A stretch of 64,000 nucleotides of DNA from contig JAPUFC010000048.1 of the NCBI GenBank assembly GCA_027492275.1, positions 3,138 to 67,137 of the forward strand, given 5' to 3'. The notes under the pieces are model-generated. The model made no database searches. It worked only from the letters and a program-made list of their open reading frames with translations, and was not told the origin of the DNA. The stretch is from Mesorhizobium sp. (GTDB lineage: Bacteria; Pseudomonadota; Alphaproteobacteria; Rhizobiales; Rhizobiaceae). Position numbers and translations under genes: made by a program. Below are positions 8,907 through 17,913 of this stretch, in pieces; positions within the stretch are counted from its first letter, which is position 1, and each line of letters starts with the position of its first letter.

Positions 8907-9386
8907 TCAGCCCCGCTCCTTGAGCAGCCGGCCCTTTTCCCGGTTCCAGTCGCGCTGCTTCTCGCTCTCGCGCTTGTCATGCAGCTTCTTGCCGCGCGCC
9001 AAGGCGAGCAGCAGCTTGGCGCGGCCGCGATCGTTGAAGTAGATCTTCAACGGCACCATGGTCATGCCCTCGCGCTCGACGGCCTGGCCGAGCCTGGCCA
9101 TCTCGCGCTTGTTCAGCAGAAGCTTGCGGCGGCGGCGCGGCTCGTGGTTGAAGCGGTTGGCCTGCAGATATTCCGGCAGATAGGAATTGATCAGCCAGAT
9201 CTCGCCGCCCTCCAGCGAGGCGTAGGATTCCTGGATGTTGGCGTGGCCGCCGCGCAGCGATTTGACCTCGGTCCCGGTCAGCACCAGGCCGGCCTCGACC
9301 GTGTCGATGACCTCGTAGGAGAATCGCGCCTTGCGGTTCTCCGCCGCTATCCTGTTGTTGGGATCGGCTTTGCGGACCTGGTTCAT
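8907..9386 (-). CDS. smpB: SsrA-binding protein SmpB
   Basis: SmpB binds tmRNA and brings it to stalled ribosomes for trans-translation. The 159-aa protein shows [18 protein letters not shown], the GTEVKSLR motif, an ANIQESYA segment, and a basic C-terminal tail ([15 protein letters not shown]) that enters the decoding centre. The frame runs far upstream under dapA; the ATG at 9386 gives the standard N-terminus. It lies 38 bases after dapA on the same strand, a pairing common in rhizobia. The tmRNA gene itself is not in this window. Confidence 0.96.
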   Translation of the reverse strand: MNQVRKADPNNRIAAENRKARFSYEVIDTVEAGLVLTGTEVKSLRGGHANIQESYASLEGGEIWLINSYLPEYLQANRFNHEPRRRRKLLLNKREMARLGQAVEREGMTMVPLKIYFNDRGRAKLLLALARGKKLHDKRESEKQRDWNREKGRLLKERG

Positions 9387-9424
9387 GCGCCTGACATGGG
9401 TTTTCGCGGCGGCCCGATCAAGTT

Positions 9425-10306
9425 CTAGTTGATCAGGCCGGCGTGCTTCATCGCGGCGTCCAGCCGCTCCGCCGTCGACGCCTCCACCGGCATCAGCGGC
9501 AGGCGCACGGCGCCGCCGACGCGGCCGAGCTTCGACAGCGCGTATTTCGCGCCGCTGACGCCGGGCTCGATGAAGATCGCCTTGTGCAGCGGCATCAGCC
9601 GGTCCTGCAATTCCAGCGCCTTGGCGCTGTCGCCGGACAGGCTGGCCTGCTGGAACTCGGCGCAGAGACGCGGCGCGACATTGGCGGTGACCGAGATGCA
9701 GCCGACCCCGCCATGCGCGTTGAAGCCCAGCGCGCTCGCATCCTCGCCCGAGAGCTGGACGAAATCCTTGCCGCAGGTGATGCGCTGCTCGGAGACGCGC
9801 TCGATCTTGCCGGTGGCGTCCTTCACGCCGACGATGTTGTCGAAATCGTGCGCCAGGCGGCCCATCGTCTCCGGCGTCATGTCGACGACCGAGCGCGGCG
9901 GGATGTTGTAGATGACGATCGGCAGCTTCGTGGCGCGCGCCACGGCGGCGAAATGCTCGTAGAGGCCGCGCTGGGTCGGCTTGTTGTAGTAGGGCGTGAC
10001 GACCAGCGCCGCGTCCGCGCCGACCTCCTCGGCGAAGCGGACCAGGCCGACCGCCTCCTCGGTGTTGTTGGACCCCGCGCCGGCGATCACCGGCACGCGG
10101 CCCTTCGCCTGCTCGACGCAGGCCCGCACCACGCGCCGGTGCTCGTCGTGCGAAAGCGTCGGCGACTCGCCGGTGGTGCCGACGGGCACGACGCCGGTGG
10201 TGCCTTCGCCGATCTGCCATTCGACGAAATCGCGAAAGGCTTTCTCGTCGAACGCGCCATCCGCCGCAAAGGGGGTGACGAGCGCGGTGATCGAGCCTCT
10301 CAGCAT
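9425..10306 (-). CDS. dapA: 4-hydroxy-tetrahydrodipicolinate synthase
   Basis: DapA condenses pyruvate with aspartate semialdehyde in lysine and diaminopimelate synthesis. The 293-aa protein has the TIM-barrel signatures GTTGESPTL, catalytic Tyr133 in VIYNIPPRS and the Schiff-base Lys162 in GVKDATG. Length and spacing match the family closely. It is followed by smpB on the minus strand and diverges from the lytic transglycosylase gene across a 226-base gap. Confidence 0.96.
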   Translation of the reverse strand: MLRGSITALVTPFAADGAFDEKAFRDFVEWQIGEGTTGVVPVGTTGESPTLSHDEHRRVVRACVEQAKGRVPVIAGAGSNNTEEAVGLVRFAEEVGADAALVVTPYYNKPTQRGLYEHFAAVARATKLPIVIYNIPPRSVVDMTPETMGRLAHDFDNIVGVKDATGKIERVSEQRITCGKDFVQLSGEDASALGFNAHGGVGCISVTANVAPRLCAEFQQASLSGDSAKALELQDRLMPLHKAIFIEPGVSGAKYALSKLGRVGGAVRLPLMPVEASTAERLDAAMKHAGLIN

Positions 10307-10532
10307 GTCGAATTCTCCAGATGCGCGCCGGCCTCTCCCGGAACGCGCGGCTTCTAGCCCAAAGCGGGGCCGCGCACCATAGTCTGGTCACCATGGCGCG
10401 GCAAGTTGCGGCCATTGTGCCAAGGATCGCATTTGAAGGGCCCGGCTAACCTTTGGTTTACCAGCTCTTCACCACCTGCGGTTACGGTCGCGGGATTAAA
10501 CCGATCCTGTTGGTATTGTGTAAGGACTGGTC

Positions 10533-12590
10533 ATGAGATCAAGCGCTGCCGCCCGGCGCCATCCCCTCGTCGGACTCCTGCTCGTCTCCGCCGCGATGAT
10601 GCCGGTGGCGGCCTGCCGCGCCAATGTCGACAGCCAGGTCACCGCCGCCATTCCGGCGGCGGCCGCCGCGGCCGCGACGCCGGTCGCCGCGCGCGCGCCT
10701 CTGACCGCCAGGGGCGACGTGACTCAGCTCAAGAACGGGCTGGACGCGCTGTCCTCCGGCCGGGTCTCGGATGCGCGCGCCGTTCGCGACGGCCTGGCGC
10801 AGAACGATCTCGACCGCCACATCCTCGCCTGGGCGATCGCCATGCGCGGCGGCACGGGCGTGTCGAGCGGCGAGATCGCCGCCGCCTCGCGCGCGCTGGC
10901 CGGCTGGCCAGGCCAGACGACGCTCAGGCGCAATTTCGAGAGCGCGCTGTTCAGCGAGCGGCCCTCGCCGCAGGCCGTGATCGGCGCCTTCGCCGGAACG
11001 GAGCCGCTGACCACCGACGGCACGATCGCGCTGGCGCGCGCGCATGTCGCGCTCGGCAACCGCAAGGCGGCGCTGGACGTGCTCGCCCCCTTCTGGCGCA
11101 CCAAGAGGCTGGACGGGGCGGATGAGGGCCGCATCATCGCCGAATTCGGCGGCCTGATTCCGGCCAGCGACCACCGCATCCGCATGGAGCGCATGCTCTA
11201 CGCCGACCGCATCGCCTCGGCGCAGCGCGTCGCCAACCTCGCCGGGGCGAAGCCGCTCGCCGACGCCTGGGCCGCCGCCTCGCGCGGCGACGCCAACGCC
11301 GCCAGGCTGCTCGCCGCCGTTCCCTCCGCGCAGCGCTCCGCCGGCTATTCCTTCGCGCAGGCCAGGCTGCTGCGGCGGCAGGAGAAGTTCGCCCAGGCCG
11401 CCGAGATCATGCTGAAGGCGCCGCGCGACCGCGCCTCGCTGGTCGATCCCGACGCCTGGTGGATCGAACGCCGCGTGCTGTCGCGCGAGCTGCTCGACAA
11501 GGGCGACGCCCGCAACGCCTACCGGGTCGCGGCCGCGCATGCCGCAGAGAGCCCGGTCAACCAGGCGGACGCCGAGTTCCATGCCGGCTGGTACGCGCTG
11601 CGGGCGCTGAAGGACGCCAAGGCGGCGCAGAAGCATTTCGCCCGCATCGCCGAGGTGGCAGAAGGGCCGATCTCGCGCTCGCGCGCCTATTACTGGCAGG
11701 GCCGCGCGGCCGAGGCCGGCGGCGGCGGCGATGCGAAGGGCTACTATCGCCGGGCGGCCGCCTACGGCACCACCTTCTACGGCCAGCTCGCAGCGGAGCG
11801 CATCGGCGACCGAAAGCTCAACGTCGCCTATCCCTCGCCCAGTGCAAGCGATCGCGCGACCTTCACGTCGCGGGAGGCCGTGACGGCCATCGCGCGGCTG
11901 GAGCAGGCGGGGCGCGCCACGCTGGCCGACCGCATCTACATGGAGCTGGCGGGCGAACTGAAGAGCCCGGGCGAGCTGGCGCAGCTCGCCGCCATGGCCG
12001 AGCGGCGCGGCAACCACTTCCTGGCGCTCAAGGTCGGCAAGATCGCCGCCGGGCGCGGCCTCGACATCGGCGCGCTGTCGCATCCGGTAGGGGCCATCCC
12101 CGCCACCGCCGACATTTCCGGCTCCGGCAAGGCGCTGGCCTACGCCATCGCGCGGCAGGAGAGCGAGTTCAACATCTCGGCCGTGTCGAGCGCGGGGGCG
12201 CTCGGCCTTCTGCAGCTCATGCCGGGCACCGCGCAGCAGGTGGCCAAGAAGTCCGGCGTGCCCTTCTCCAAGGCGCGGCTGACCACCGACGCCGGCTACA
12301 ACGCCATGCTCGGCGCCAACTATCTCGGCGAGCAGATCGGCCGCTTCAACGGCTCCTACATCCTCACCTTCATCGGCTACAATGCGGGCCCCAGCCGCGC
12401 CAGCCAGTGGGTCGGCCGCTACGGCGACCCGCGCGGCAAGGACATCGACACGGTCGTGGACTGGATCGAGCGCATCCCCTTCACCGAGACGCGCAGCTAC
12501 GTGCAGCGCGTGATGGAGAACTATCAGGTCTACAAGATGCGGCTGACCGGCAGCTACGACATCGAGGGCGACTTGATCAACGGGCGTTGA
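10533..12590 (+). CDS. Lytic transglycosylase (SLT family), probable lipoprotein
   Basis: Soluble lytic transglycosylases cleave peptidoglycan to 1,6-anhydro-muropeptides in the periplasm. The 685-aa protein starts with a signal segment ending in a lipobox-like VAAC at Cys28, so it may be lipid-anchored. Residues about 60-500 form the alpha-helical repeat superhelix. The C-terminal SLT domain has catalytic Glu543 in RQESEFN, then SSAGALGLLQLMPGTA and the late IPFTETRSYVQRVMENYQVY. An AAGG-type ribosome site lies upstream. It diverges from dapA. Confidence 0.93.
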   Translation: MRSSAAARRHPLVGLLLVSAAMMPVAACRANVDSQVTAAIPAAAAAAATPVAARAPLTARGDVTQLKNGLDALSSGRVSDARAVRDGLAQNDLDRHILAWAIAMRGGTGVSSGEIAAASRALAGWPGQTTLRRNFESALFSERPSPQAVIGAFAGTEPLTTDGTIALARAHVALGNRKAALDVLAPFWRTKRLDGADEGRIIAEFGGLIPASDHRIRMERMLYADRIASAQRVANLAGAKPLADAWAAASRGDANAARLLAAVPSAQRSAGYSFAQARLLRRQEKFAQAAEIMLKAPRDRASLVDPDAWWIERRVLSRELLDKGDARNAYRVAAAHAAESPVNQADAEFHAGWYALRALKDAKAAQKHFARIAEVAEGPISRSRAYYWQGRAAEAGGGGDAKGYYRRAAAYGTTFYGQLAAERIGDRKLNVAYPSPSASDRATFTSREAVTAIARLEQAGRATLADRIYMELAGELKSPGELAQLAAMAERRGNHFLALKVGKIAAGRGLDIGALSHPVGAIPATADISGSGKALAYAIARQESEFNISAVSSAGALGLLQLMPGTAQQVAKKSGVPFSKARLTTDAGYNAMLGANYLGEQIGRFNGSYILTFIGYNAGPSRASQWVGRYGDPRGKDIDTVVDWIERIPFTETRSYVQRVMENYQVYKMRLTGSYDIEGDLINGR

Positions 12591-12677
12591 GGCCCCGCGC
12601 CGGCCGGGCTCGCCGCCTGCCCTCCGGCATTTGACCTTGCCGCGCGCCGCCTGTAGCAATCGCGAAACAGGTGGGCG

Positions 12678-13559
12678 ATGGCAGGCGATATCCATCAGGA
12701 CTTCTTCTACGATGCCTCGGACGGGCTGCGCCTGCACGCCCGCATCTACGAGGGGACTTCCGATCCGGTCGTCTGCTTGCCGGGCCTGACGCGCAACGCG
12801 CGCGACTTCCACGAGCTCGCATTGCACCTGTCGGGGCCGGCCGGCGGCGGGCATCGCGTCGTCGTCTTCGACTATCGCGGACGCGGGCAGTCGGCCTCCG
12901 ACCCAGACTGGAAGAAATACGACGTTCGCGTCGAGGCGGCGGACGTGCTTACGGGGCTGGATGCGCTGGGGATCGCCCGCGCGCATGTCATCGGCACGTC
13001 GCGCGGCGGGCTGGTCATGCATGTGCTGGCGGCGACGCGGGCGGCGCTGTTCTTGTCGGCGGTGCTGAACGACATCGGGCCGGTGGTGGAGGCGCAGGGA
13101 CTGCTCGACATCCGCGCCTATCTCGAAAAGGCTGCCCGGCCCCGCAGCTTCGCCGAGGCGGCGGCGGCGCAACGCGCCGTCCACGGCGCGGCCTTCCCGG
13201 CGCTGGCCGACGCGGACTGGGACAGGCTGGCGCGGGCCCTGCACCGCGACGAGGGCGGCGTGCCGGTCGCCGACTTCGATCCCGCGCTGCTCAACGTGCT
13301 CATCGCCTTCGATCCGGCCAAGCCGGCGCCCGACCTGTGGCCGCTCTTCGACCGGCTGGCGGGCCTTCCGCTGATGGTCATCCGTGGCGAGAACTCCTCG
13401 CTGCTGTCGGCCGAGACGCTGGCGGAAATGGCGCGGCGGCATCCCGCCTGCGAGACGATCACCGCTACAGGCCAGGGCCATCCGCCGATGCTGGAGACGG
13501 GCGACCTGCCGCAGCGCATCGCGGCGTTCCTCGACCGGGCAGCGACCGCCGCTTCATGA
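12678..13559 (+). CDS. Alpha/beta hydrolase
   Basis: A 293-aa alpha/beta-hydrolase-fold protein of unknown substrate. The oxyanion region CLPGLTRNARDF, the FDYRGRGQSASDP segment and the nucleophile elbow GTSRGG are intact, and the catalytic histidine is likely in GQGHPPML. The usual acid site after strand 7 reads RGENSSLLS; many relatives have Asp where the second Ser is, so the acid may be another residue or activity may be altered. Its stop codon overlaps the start of the glycosyltransferase gene (ATGA), so the two are translationally coupled. Confidence 0.88.
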   Translation: MAGDIHQDFFYDASDGLRLHARIYEGTSDPVVCLPGLTRNARDFHELALHLSGPAGGGHRVVVFDYRGRGQSASDPDWKKYDVRVEAADVLTGLDALGIARAHVIGTSRGGLVMHVLAATRAALFLSAVLNDIGPVVEAQGLLDIRAYLEKAARPRSFAEAAAAQRAVHGAAFPALADADWDRLARALHRDEGGVPVADFDPALLNVLIAFDPAKPAPDLWPLFDRLAGLPLMVIRGENSSLLSAETLAEMARRHPACETITATGQGHPPMLETGDLPQRIAAFLDRAATAAS

Positions 13560-15187
13560 CGTCGAAGATCGCGCTTCTCGTGCAGGGGCTGTGGGAGCTG
13601 TCGGACTCCGTCGGCTACGACTGCATCAGCGAATACCGGCTGCTGAAGCGCCTTCTGCCCGAGGACAGCGAGGTGCGGGTCTTCTCCGACGTCTTCGACG
13701 CGGCGCGCTACCCGGACGTGGACATATCCGCGGCCCGGAACCTCTCGGCCTGGCTGGCGGCCAATCCCGACGCGACGCTGATCTACCACTGGAGCGACGG
13801 CTGGCCGGACATCAATCGCGGCCTGGCCGACATGGGGGTCCGCACCGTCATCCGCTGGCACAACAGCACGCCGCCCTGGTTCTTCGCCCCGTATTCGCCG
13901 GGCCTGGCAGGCGCCGGCGTCCGCGGCTACGGCGCGCTCTTGAGGATCGCCGGCGCCCGGCACGTGGAATTCTGGGTCAATTCCGACTTCACCGCGCGCC
14001 AGCTCGCCTTCCTCGGGGTCGAGGACGCGCGCATCCATGTGGTTTTCCCGCTTTCGCCCTTCCTGGACAAGGATGCGGAAGCGCCCTCGCCGGCCGCGAC
14101 CCGCCCCATGCCGGCGGATGACGGTACCGCGCCGCTGAGGCTGCTGTTCGTCGGCCGGGCGGTGCCGCACAAGGGCCACAAGCACATACTGGCCGCCGCC
14201 GCGCGGGTGCAGGAGAGACTCGGCAGACCGGTCGCGGTCGACATGCCCGGCCGCGCCGACCCCGACATGGCGCTCTATGTGACCGAGTCTCTCGGGCTCG
14301 CGAAGCGGCTCGGGGTCCGGGCGCGCATGGACGGCGAGGCCTCCTTCGCCGAGATACGGCGTCTCTACGATGCAGCGGACGTGTTCGTCTGCCTGTCCGA
14401 GCACGAGGGATTCGGCCTGCCGATCTTCGAGGCGATGCGCGCCGGCCTGCCGGTCGTCGGGCTGCGCTCGACGGCGATCGGCGATTTCCTCGCCGCCCAT
14501 CCGCTGGGGGTGGACGAGATGGATCACGACGCGATCGCGGCGCGCATCGCCGCCGCCGCCGATCCGGCGATCCGCAGGGCCGTGAACGCCTGGCAGCGGG
14601 CCAACATCCTCGCCCACTACACGCCCGCCATCGTCGAGGCGCAGATCGCGGCCGGGCTGGCGGGCAGCCACAGCCGCGCCGGCATGCCGGTCCGCCGCGA
14701 CGAAGCGCTGGAGCGGACGGTCGCCGCGGCCCTGCCCCGCGCGGCCCATACCCGCACGCACGTCGCCGACCTGGGGCGCGACACCACGGACCGCTTCGTC
14801 ACGCGGCACGACCTGCGCAGCTACGAGGCGCTTTTCGCGCGCATCGCAGACGTGACGCCCGAACCGAGGGCCGACACGCTCTACAATCATCTGTGGCGCA
14901 GCGCCTTCCCGCGCGGAAGCCGGCCGCTCAGTGGGTTCTGGCGCTTGGTCCGCCGCCAGGCCATGAGCCTGAACTTCGGTCTCGTCGCGGCCGTCGAGCA
15001 GTCACGCCGGGAAACGTCAGAAGAGATTTCGGCGCTGCGCCGCCAGATCGCCGAACTGAAGGAAAGCGTCGAGATGTCCGTTTCGCGAACCGGTCCCGAG
15101 GCCGGTCGGAACTCCCGCCGCAAGGTGGCCGCCTCCCAGGCGGACGGCAGGCCGGGATCGCTACCCGGACCGGGATCGAAGGTGTAG
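13556..15187 (+). CDS. Glycosyltransferase, GT4/GT-B type
   Basis: The 543-aa protein has a GT-B C-terminal Rossmann core: LLFVGRAVPHKGHKHIL, then DVFVCLSEHEGFGLPIFEAM with the EHEGFGLPxxE donor-binding signature, and GLPVVGLRSTAIGDF. These identify a retaining group 1 (GT4) transferase. The N-terminal 200 residues are the acceptor domain. After about residue 370 comes a roughly 170-residue extension ending in a charged, coiled-coil-like stretch (QSRRETSEEISALRRQIAEL). No membrane segment is seen. The ATG overlaps the hydrolase stop, and a SET-domain gene follows after 6 bases. Likely substrates are surface glycans, but nothing here shows which. Confidence 0.87.
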   Translation: MTSKIALLVQGLWELSDSVGYDCISEYRLLKRLLPEDSEVRVFSDVFDAARYPDVDISAARNLSAWLAANPDATLIYHWSDGWPDINRGLADMGVRTVIRWHNSTPPWFFAPYSPGLAGAGVRGYGALLRIAGARHVEFWVNSDFTARQLAFLGVEDARIHVVFPLSPFLDKDAEAPSPAATRPMPADDGTAPLRLLFVGRAVPHKGHKHILAAAARVQERLGRPVAVDMPGRADPDMALYVTESLGLAKRLGVRARMDGEASFAEIRRLYDAADVFVCLSEHEGFGLPIFEAMRAGLPVVGLRSTAIGDFLAAHPLGVDEMDHDAIAARIAAAADPAIRRAVNAWQRANILAHYTPAIVEAQIAAGLAGSHSRAGMPVRRDEALERTVAAALPRAAHTRTHVADLGRDTTDRFVTRHDLRSYEALFARIADVTPEPRADTLYNHLWRSAFPRGSRPLSGFWRLVRRQAMSLNFGLVAAVEQSRRETSEEISALRRQIAELKESVEMSVSRTGPEAGRNSRRKVAASQADGRPGSLPGPGSKV

Positions 15188-15193
15188 ACGCCC

Positions 15194-15565
15194 ATGCTCG
15201 TGATCAGGACATATGTAGCGCCCAGCGGCATCGAGGGCCTCGGCGTGTTCGCCGCCGAGGCGGTGGAGGCCGGCGCGGTGCTGTGGCGGCCCGACCCGCG
15301 CTTCGACCTAGCCATCGCCGCGACCGAGCGCGACGCCGGCTCGCCGGCGCTGAAGGATCTGCTCGACCGCTACAGCTACCCCTGCCCGCTCAGGCCGGGC
15401 ATCCTGGTCTACGAGGCGGACAACGGCCGTTTCATGAACCATTCGGACGCGCCGAACACCGACTTCTCCCGCGAGGGCAAGGGCGTCGCCACGCGCGCGA
15501 TCGCGCCGGGCGAGGAGATCACCTGCGACTACGCGCAGTTCCACTCAGGCTTCCGGGGCTTCTGA
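15194..15565 (+). CDS. Small SET-domain protein (putative lysine methyltransferase)
   Basis: SET domains usually methylate protein lysines using SAM. This 123-aa protein is a minimal SET domain. It has the N-terminal GIEGLGVFA turn, NGRFMNHSDAPN (the family's RFxNHSCxPN with Cys replaced by Asp) and GEEITCDYAQF (the GEELTYDY motif). There are no pre- or post-SET cysteine clusters. It is 6 bases downstream of the glycosyltransferase and is the last gene of that unit. Its 3' end overlaps the convergent cotransporter gene by 21 bases. The target is unknown. Confidence 0.85.
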   Translation: MLVIRTYVAPSGIEGLGVFAAEAVEAGAVLWRPDPRFDLAIAATERDAGSPALKDLLDRYSYPCPLRPGILVYEADNGRFMNHSDAPNTDFSREGKGVATRAIAPGEEITCDYAQFHSGFRGF

Positions 15566-17227
15566 GCCGGCCTTGAGTCGCGTGCCGCCGAGCAGGCCGT
15601 GCTCCTCCAGCACCGGATAGGCGATGGAGGCCAGCAGCGAGTTGATCTGCTTCAGGTCGCGGATGGTGTCGAGGTGGATCGAGCTGGTTTCGACGCTTCG
15701 GGCCGTGCCGTCCCGCAGCCGCAGGAAGTGGTTCTGGCTCGACCGCTTCTCGATGCCGCGCAGCCGGTCCTTCTCGCGGACGAGCTGCAGCGCGGTCGCC
15801 GCGTCGCGCGAGATCAGCACGTTGAACGCCATGCGGGCATTGGCCAGCACGGTGGCGTGGAAGGAGACGAGCTCGCGCCAGCCCTCGGGCGTGAACTCCA
15901 GCCCCCGCTCGATCTTCTTGCGAACCTGCGCCAGCATGTTGCCGACGATGATGTCGCCGACCTGCTCCAGCTTCACGCAGGCGCCCAGAAGCTCCTGGCA
16001 GCGCAGGGCCTCGTCTTCGCTCAGCGGTCGGATCGTCACCCGGGCGAGATACAGCTTGATGGCGGAGTGGCGGCTGTCGATGCGGTCGTCCAGCGCCGCC
16101 AGCGCCCGGATCGCGTCCTCGTCGGCGCTCTCGTAGAGCGCGATGATGCGCTTCAGCATGATCTCGACCGTCTCGCAGACGCCGACCACCTCCCGCGCGG
16201 CGTTGGCCAGCGCCTGCGCCGGCTTGTCCAATGCCGTTTCGTCCAGCGCGGACAGTTCCTCGAACGCCTGCGCCGCAGCGGGCTCGGACGGGGCAAGCAG
16301 CGCGACGATCCTGCCGGATGCGCGGAAGACCAGTCCCGACAACGGCATGCCGATCAGGAGGATGGCGACGTTGAACAGGATGTGCGCGTTGACGATCCGG
16401 TCGGCCTCGGTGGCGCCAAGGAACTCCGTGCGGGGCTCCCAGGCGAGGAACAGCGCCAGCATGACCAGCGAGCCCAGCCCGCGCATGAGCAGATTGCCGA
16501 TGGGCACGACGCGCACGGCGGGCGGCGCGTTGCGGGTCAGCAGCGGGGCGATCACCGAGCTGCCGAGATTGATCCCCAGCACCAGCACGACGCCCAGTTC
16601 CGGCGATATGAAGCCGCGCCCGGCCAGTGTCGCCATCAAAAGCACCGCCGCGATGCTGGAATGGAACAGCCACGTGACCAGCGCCGCCAGCAGGTAGGCC
16701 GACACGGGATCGCCGGAGAAATAGTCGACGACGACCGGCATCAGCCGGCTTTCGCGCAAGGGGCCGGACGCCTCGCCGATCATCTCGAGGGACAGGACGA
16801 GGAGGCCTATTCCGATCAGGATCCTGCCGACCTGCCGCCACGAGCGGCGCTCTGTGGCCATGAACATGACCGTTCCCGCCAGCAGGCAGAGCGGCACCAG
16901 CACCGAGAGATCGAAGGTCAGCAGCTTGACCACCAGCGCCGAGCCGATCTCCGCCCCGCGCACGGCAAGCTGGCCGGCGAGCCCGCTGACGATGCCCGAT
17001 CCCGCGAAGGAGCCGACGAGGAGCGTCACGGCGGTCGAGCTCTGCAAAGCGATGGCGAGGCCCGTGCCCGCGAGCACCGCGAGCAGCGGATTGCCCATCG
17101 CGGCGCGCAGCCTGAGGCGAAGCAGATCGCCATAGGCACGCTCGACGCCGGTCTTGACCATGCGCGTCGCGAACAGCATCAGCGCGACCGCGCCGGCGAG
17201 ATGGAGCAGGACCACCGAACCGCTCAT
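15545..17227 (-). CDS. Na+/phosphate cotransporter family protein (NptA/PNaS type)
   Basis: The 560-aa inner-membrane protein has two inverted halves typical of the Na/Pi cotransporter family: the first contains LQSSTAVTLL at residues 61-70, the second FHSSIAAVLL. Eight or more hydrophobic segments occupy residues 1-310. The C-terminal 230 residues are a PhoU-like helical domain (ALDDRIDSRHSAIKLYL, CVKLEQVGDIIVGNM). Such proteins import phosphate with sodium or keep cytosolic phosphate balance. It lies 25 bases after the NUDIX gene on the same strand and runs into the SET gene at its 3' end. Confidence 0.9.
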   Translation of the reverse strand: MSGSVVLLHLAGAVALMLFATRMVKTGVERAYGDLLRLRLRAAMGNPLLAVLAGTGLAIALQSSTAVTLLVGSFAGSGIVSGLAGQLAVRGAEIGSALVVKLLTFDLSVLVPLCLLAGTVMFMATERRSWRQVGRILIGIGLLVLSLEMIGEASGPLRESRLMPVVVDYFSGDPVSAYLLAALVTWLFHSSIAAVLLMATLAGRGFISPELGVVLVLGINLGSSVIAPLLTRNAPPAVRVVPIGNLLMRGLGSLVMLALFLAWEPRTEFLGATEADRIVNAHILFNVAILLIGMPLSGLVFRASGRIVALLAPSEPAAAQAFEELSALDETALDKPAQALANAAREVVGVCETVEIMLKRIIALYESADEDAIRALAALDDRIDSRHSAIKLYLARVTIRPLSEDEALRCQELLGACVKLEQVGDIIVGNMLAQVRKKIERGLEFTPEGWRELVSFHATVLANARMAFNVLISRDAATALQLVREKDRLRGIEKRSSQNHFLRLRDGTARSVETSSIHLDTIRDLKQINSLLASIAYPVLEEHGLLGGTRLKAGSEAPEA

Positions 17228-17252
17228 CCCCGCGCGCTCCGGGCGGCCGGCG

Positions 17253-17744
17253 TCATAGCGAAGCCTGCGCCGTCTTCAGCACATGGACCAGCTCGGGCTC
17301 GTCCACCAGCGCCACAGCCTGCTCCGGCGTGACCCAGTCGCGCAGGCGCTGGTGCTTCTCGTCCCAGCGCGGCATCTCCTCCTCGACCTCCAGCGGGTAG
17401 ACATCAACGGTGATGGGGACGAAGACCTTCTTGAGCCGCTTCCAATAGAAATAGCGTCCGATCGGCTTCCTGGCGGCGCGCCCCAGCACGCCTGCCTCCT
17501 CCTTCGCCTCGATCGCGGCAGCGTCGGCGTCGGCGAGCTTCTTCATCTGCCAGCCCTTCGGAATCACGAAGCGGCTGGTGCCACGCGAGGTGACGAGCAG
17601 GAAACGCAGCCCGCCATCGGCGTCGCGACGGAACGGAAGCGCGCCGACCTGCCTCAGGCGCCGCCCCTTCCTCGCTTTCGCCTTGGCCTTCTTGACCTTC
17701 ATAACCGGCGCGAATCTCCTTATCTGGCTAACTTTCCCGACCAT
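17253..17744 (-). CDS. NUDIX hydrolase
   Basis: A small NUDIX-fold protein of about 163 aa, probably hydrolysing nucleoside diphosphate or diphosphoinositol-type substrates. The fold is shown by QVGALPFRRD, RFVIPKGWQMKK and the Nudix helix AAAIEAKEEAGV. The metal-binding glutamates of the REUxEE core are kept, but the first Glu of the box is Leu and the Arg is Ile, so the box is degenerate. Three in-frame starts are possible (17774, 17744, 17702). 17744 is chosen for MVGKVSQIRRF; 17702 has AAGGAG 13 bases upstream. It precedes the Na/Pi cotransporter gene. Confidence 0.82.
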   Translation of the reverse strand: MVGKVSQIRRFAPVMKVKKAKAKARKGRRLRQVGALPFRRDADGGLRFLLVTSRGTSRFVIPKGWQMKKLADADAAAIEAKEEAGVLGRAARKPIGRYFYWKRLKKVFVPITVDVYPLEVEEEMPRWDEKHQRLRDWVTPEQAVALVDEPELVHVLKTAQASL

Positions 17745-17913
17745 AGTTGAACGGCATTGTTCGGCCGATATCAAGACGCCGATGTGTCAGCGCGTGCTTT
17801 GTATCATCGGCCGCGAACGACGGCCGTCCATCGCCAGCACGGGATTTCTGCCCTATAAGACCGGCAGCCGCCGTCTCGCGTCGGACGCGGCGGGATACGT
17901 CGTCGAGCATGTC

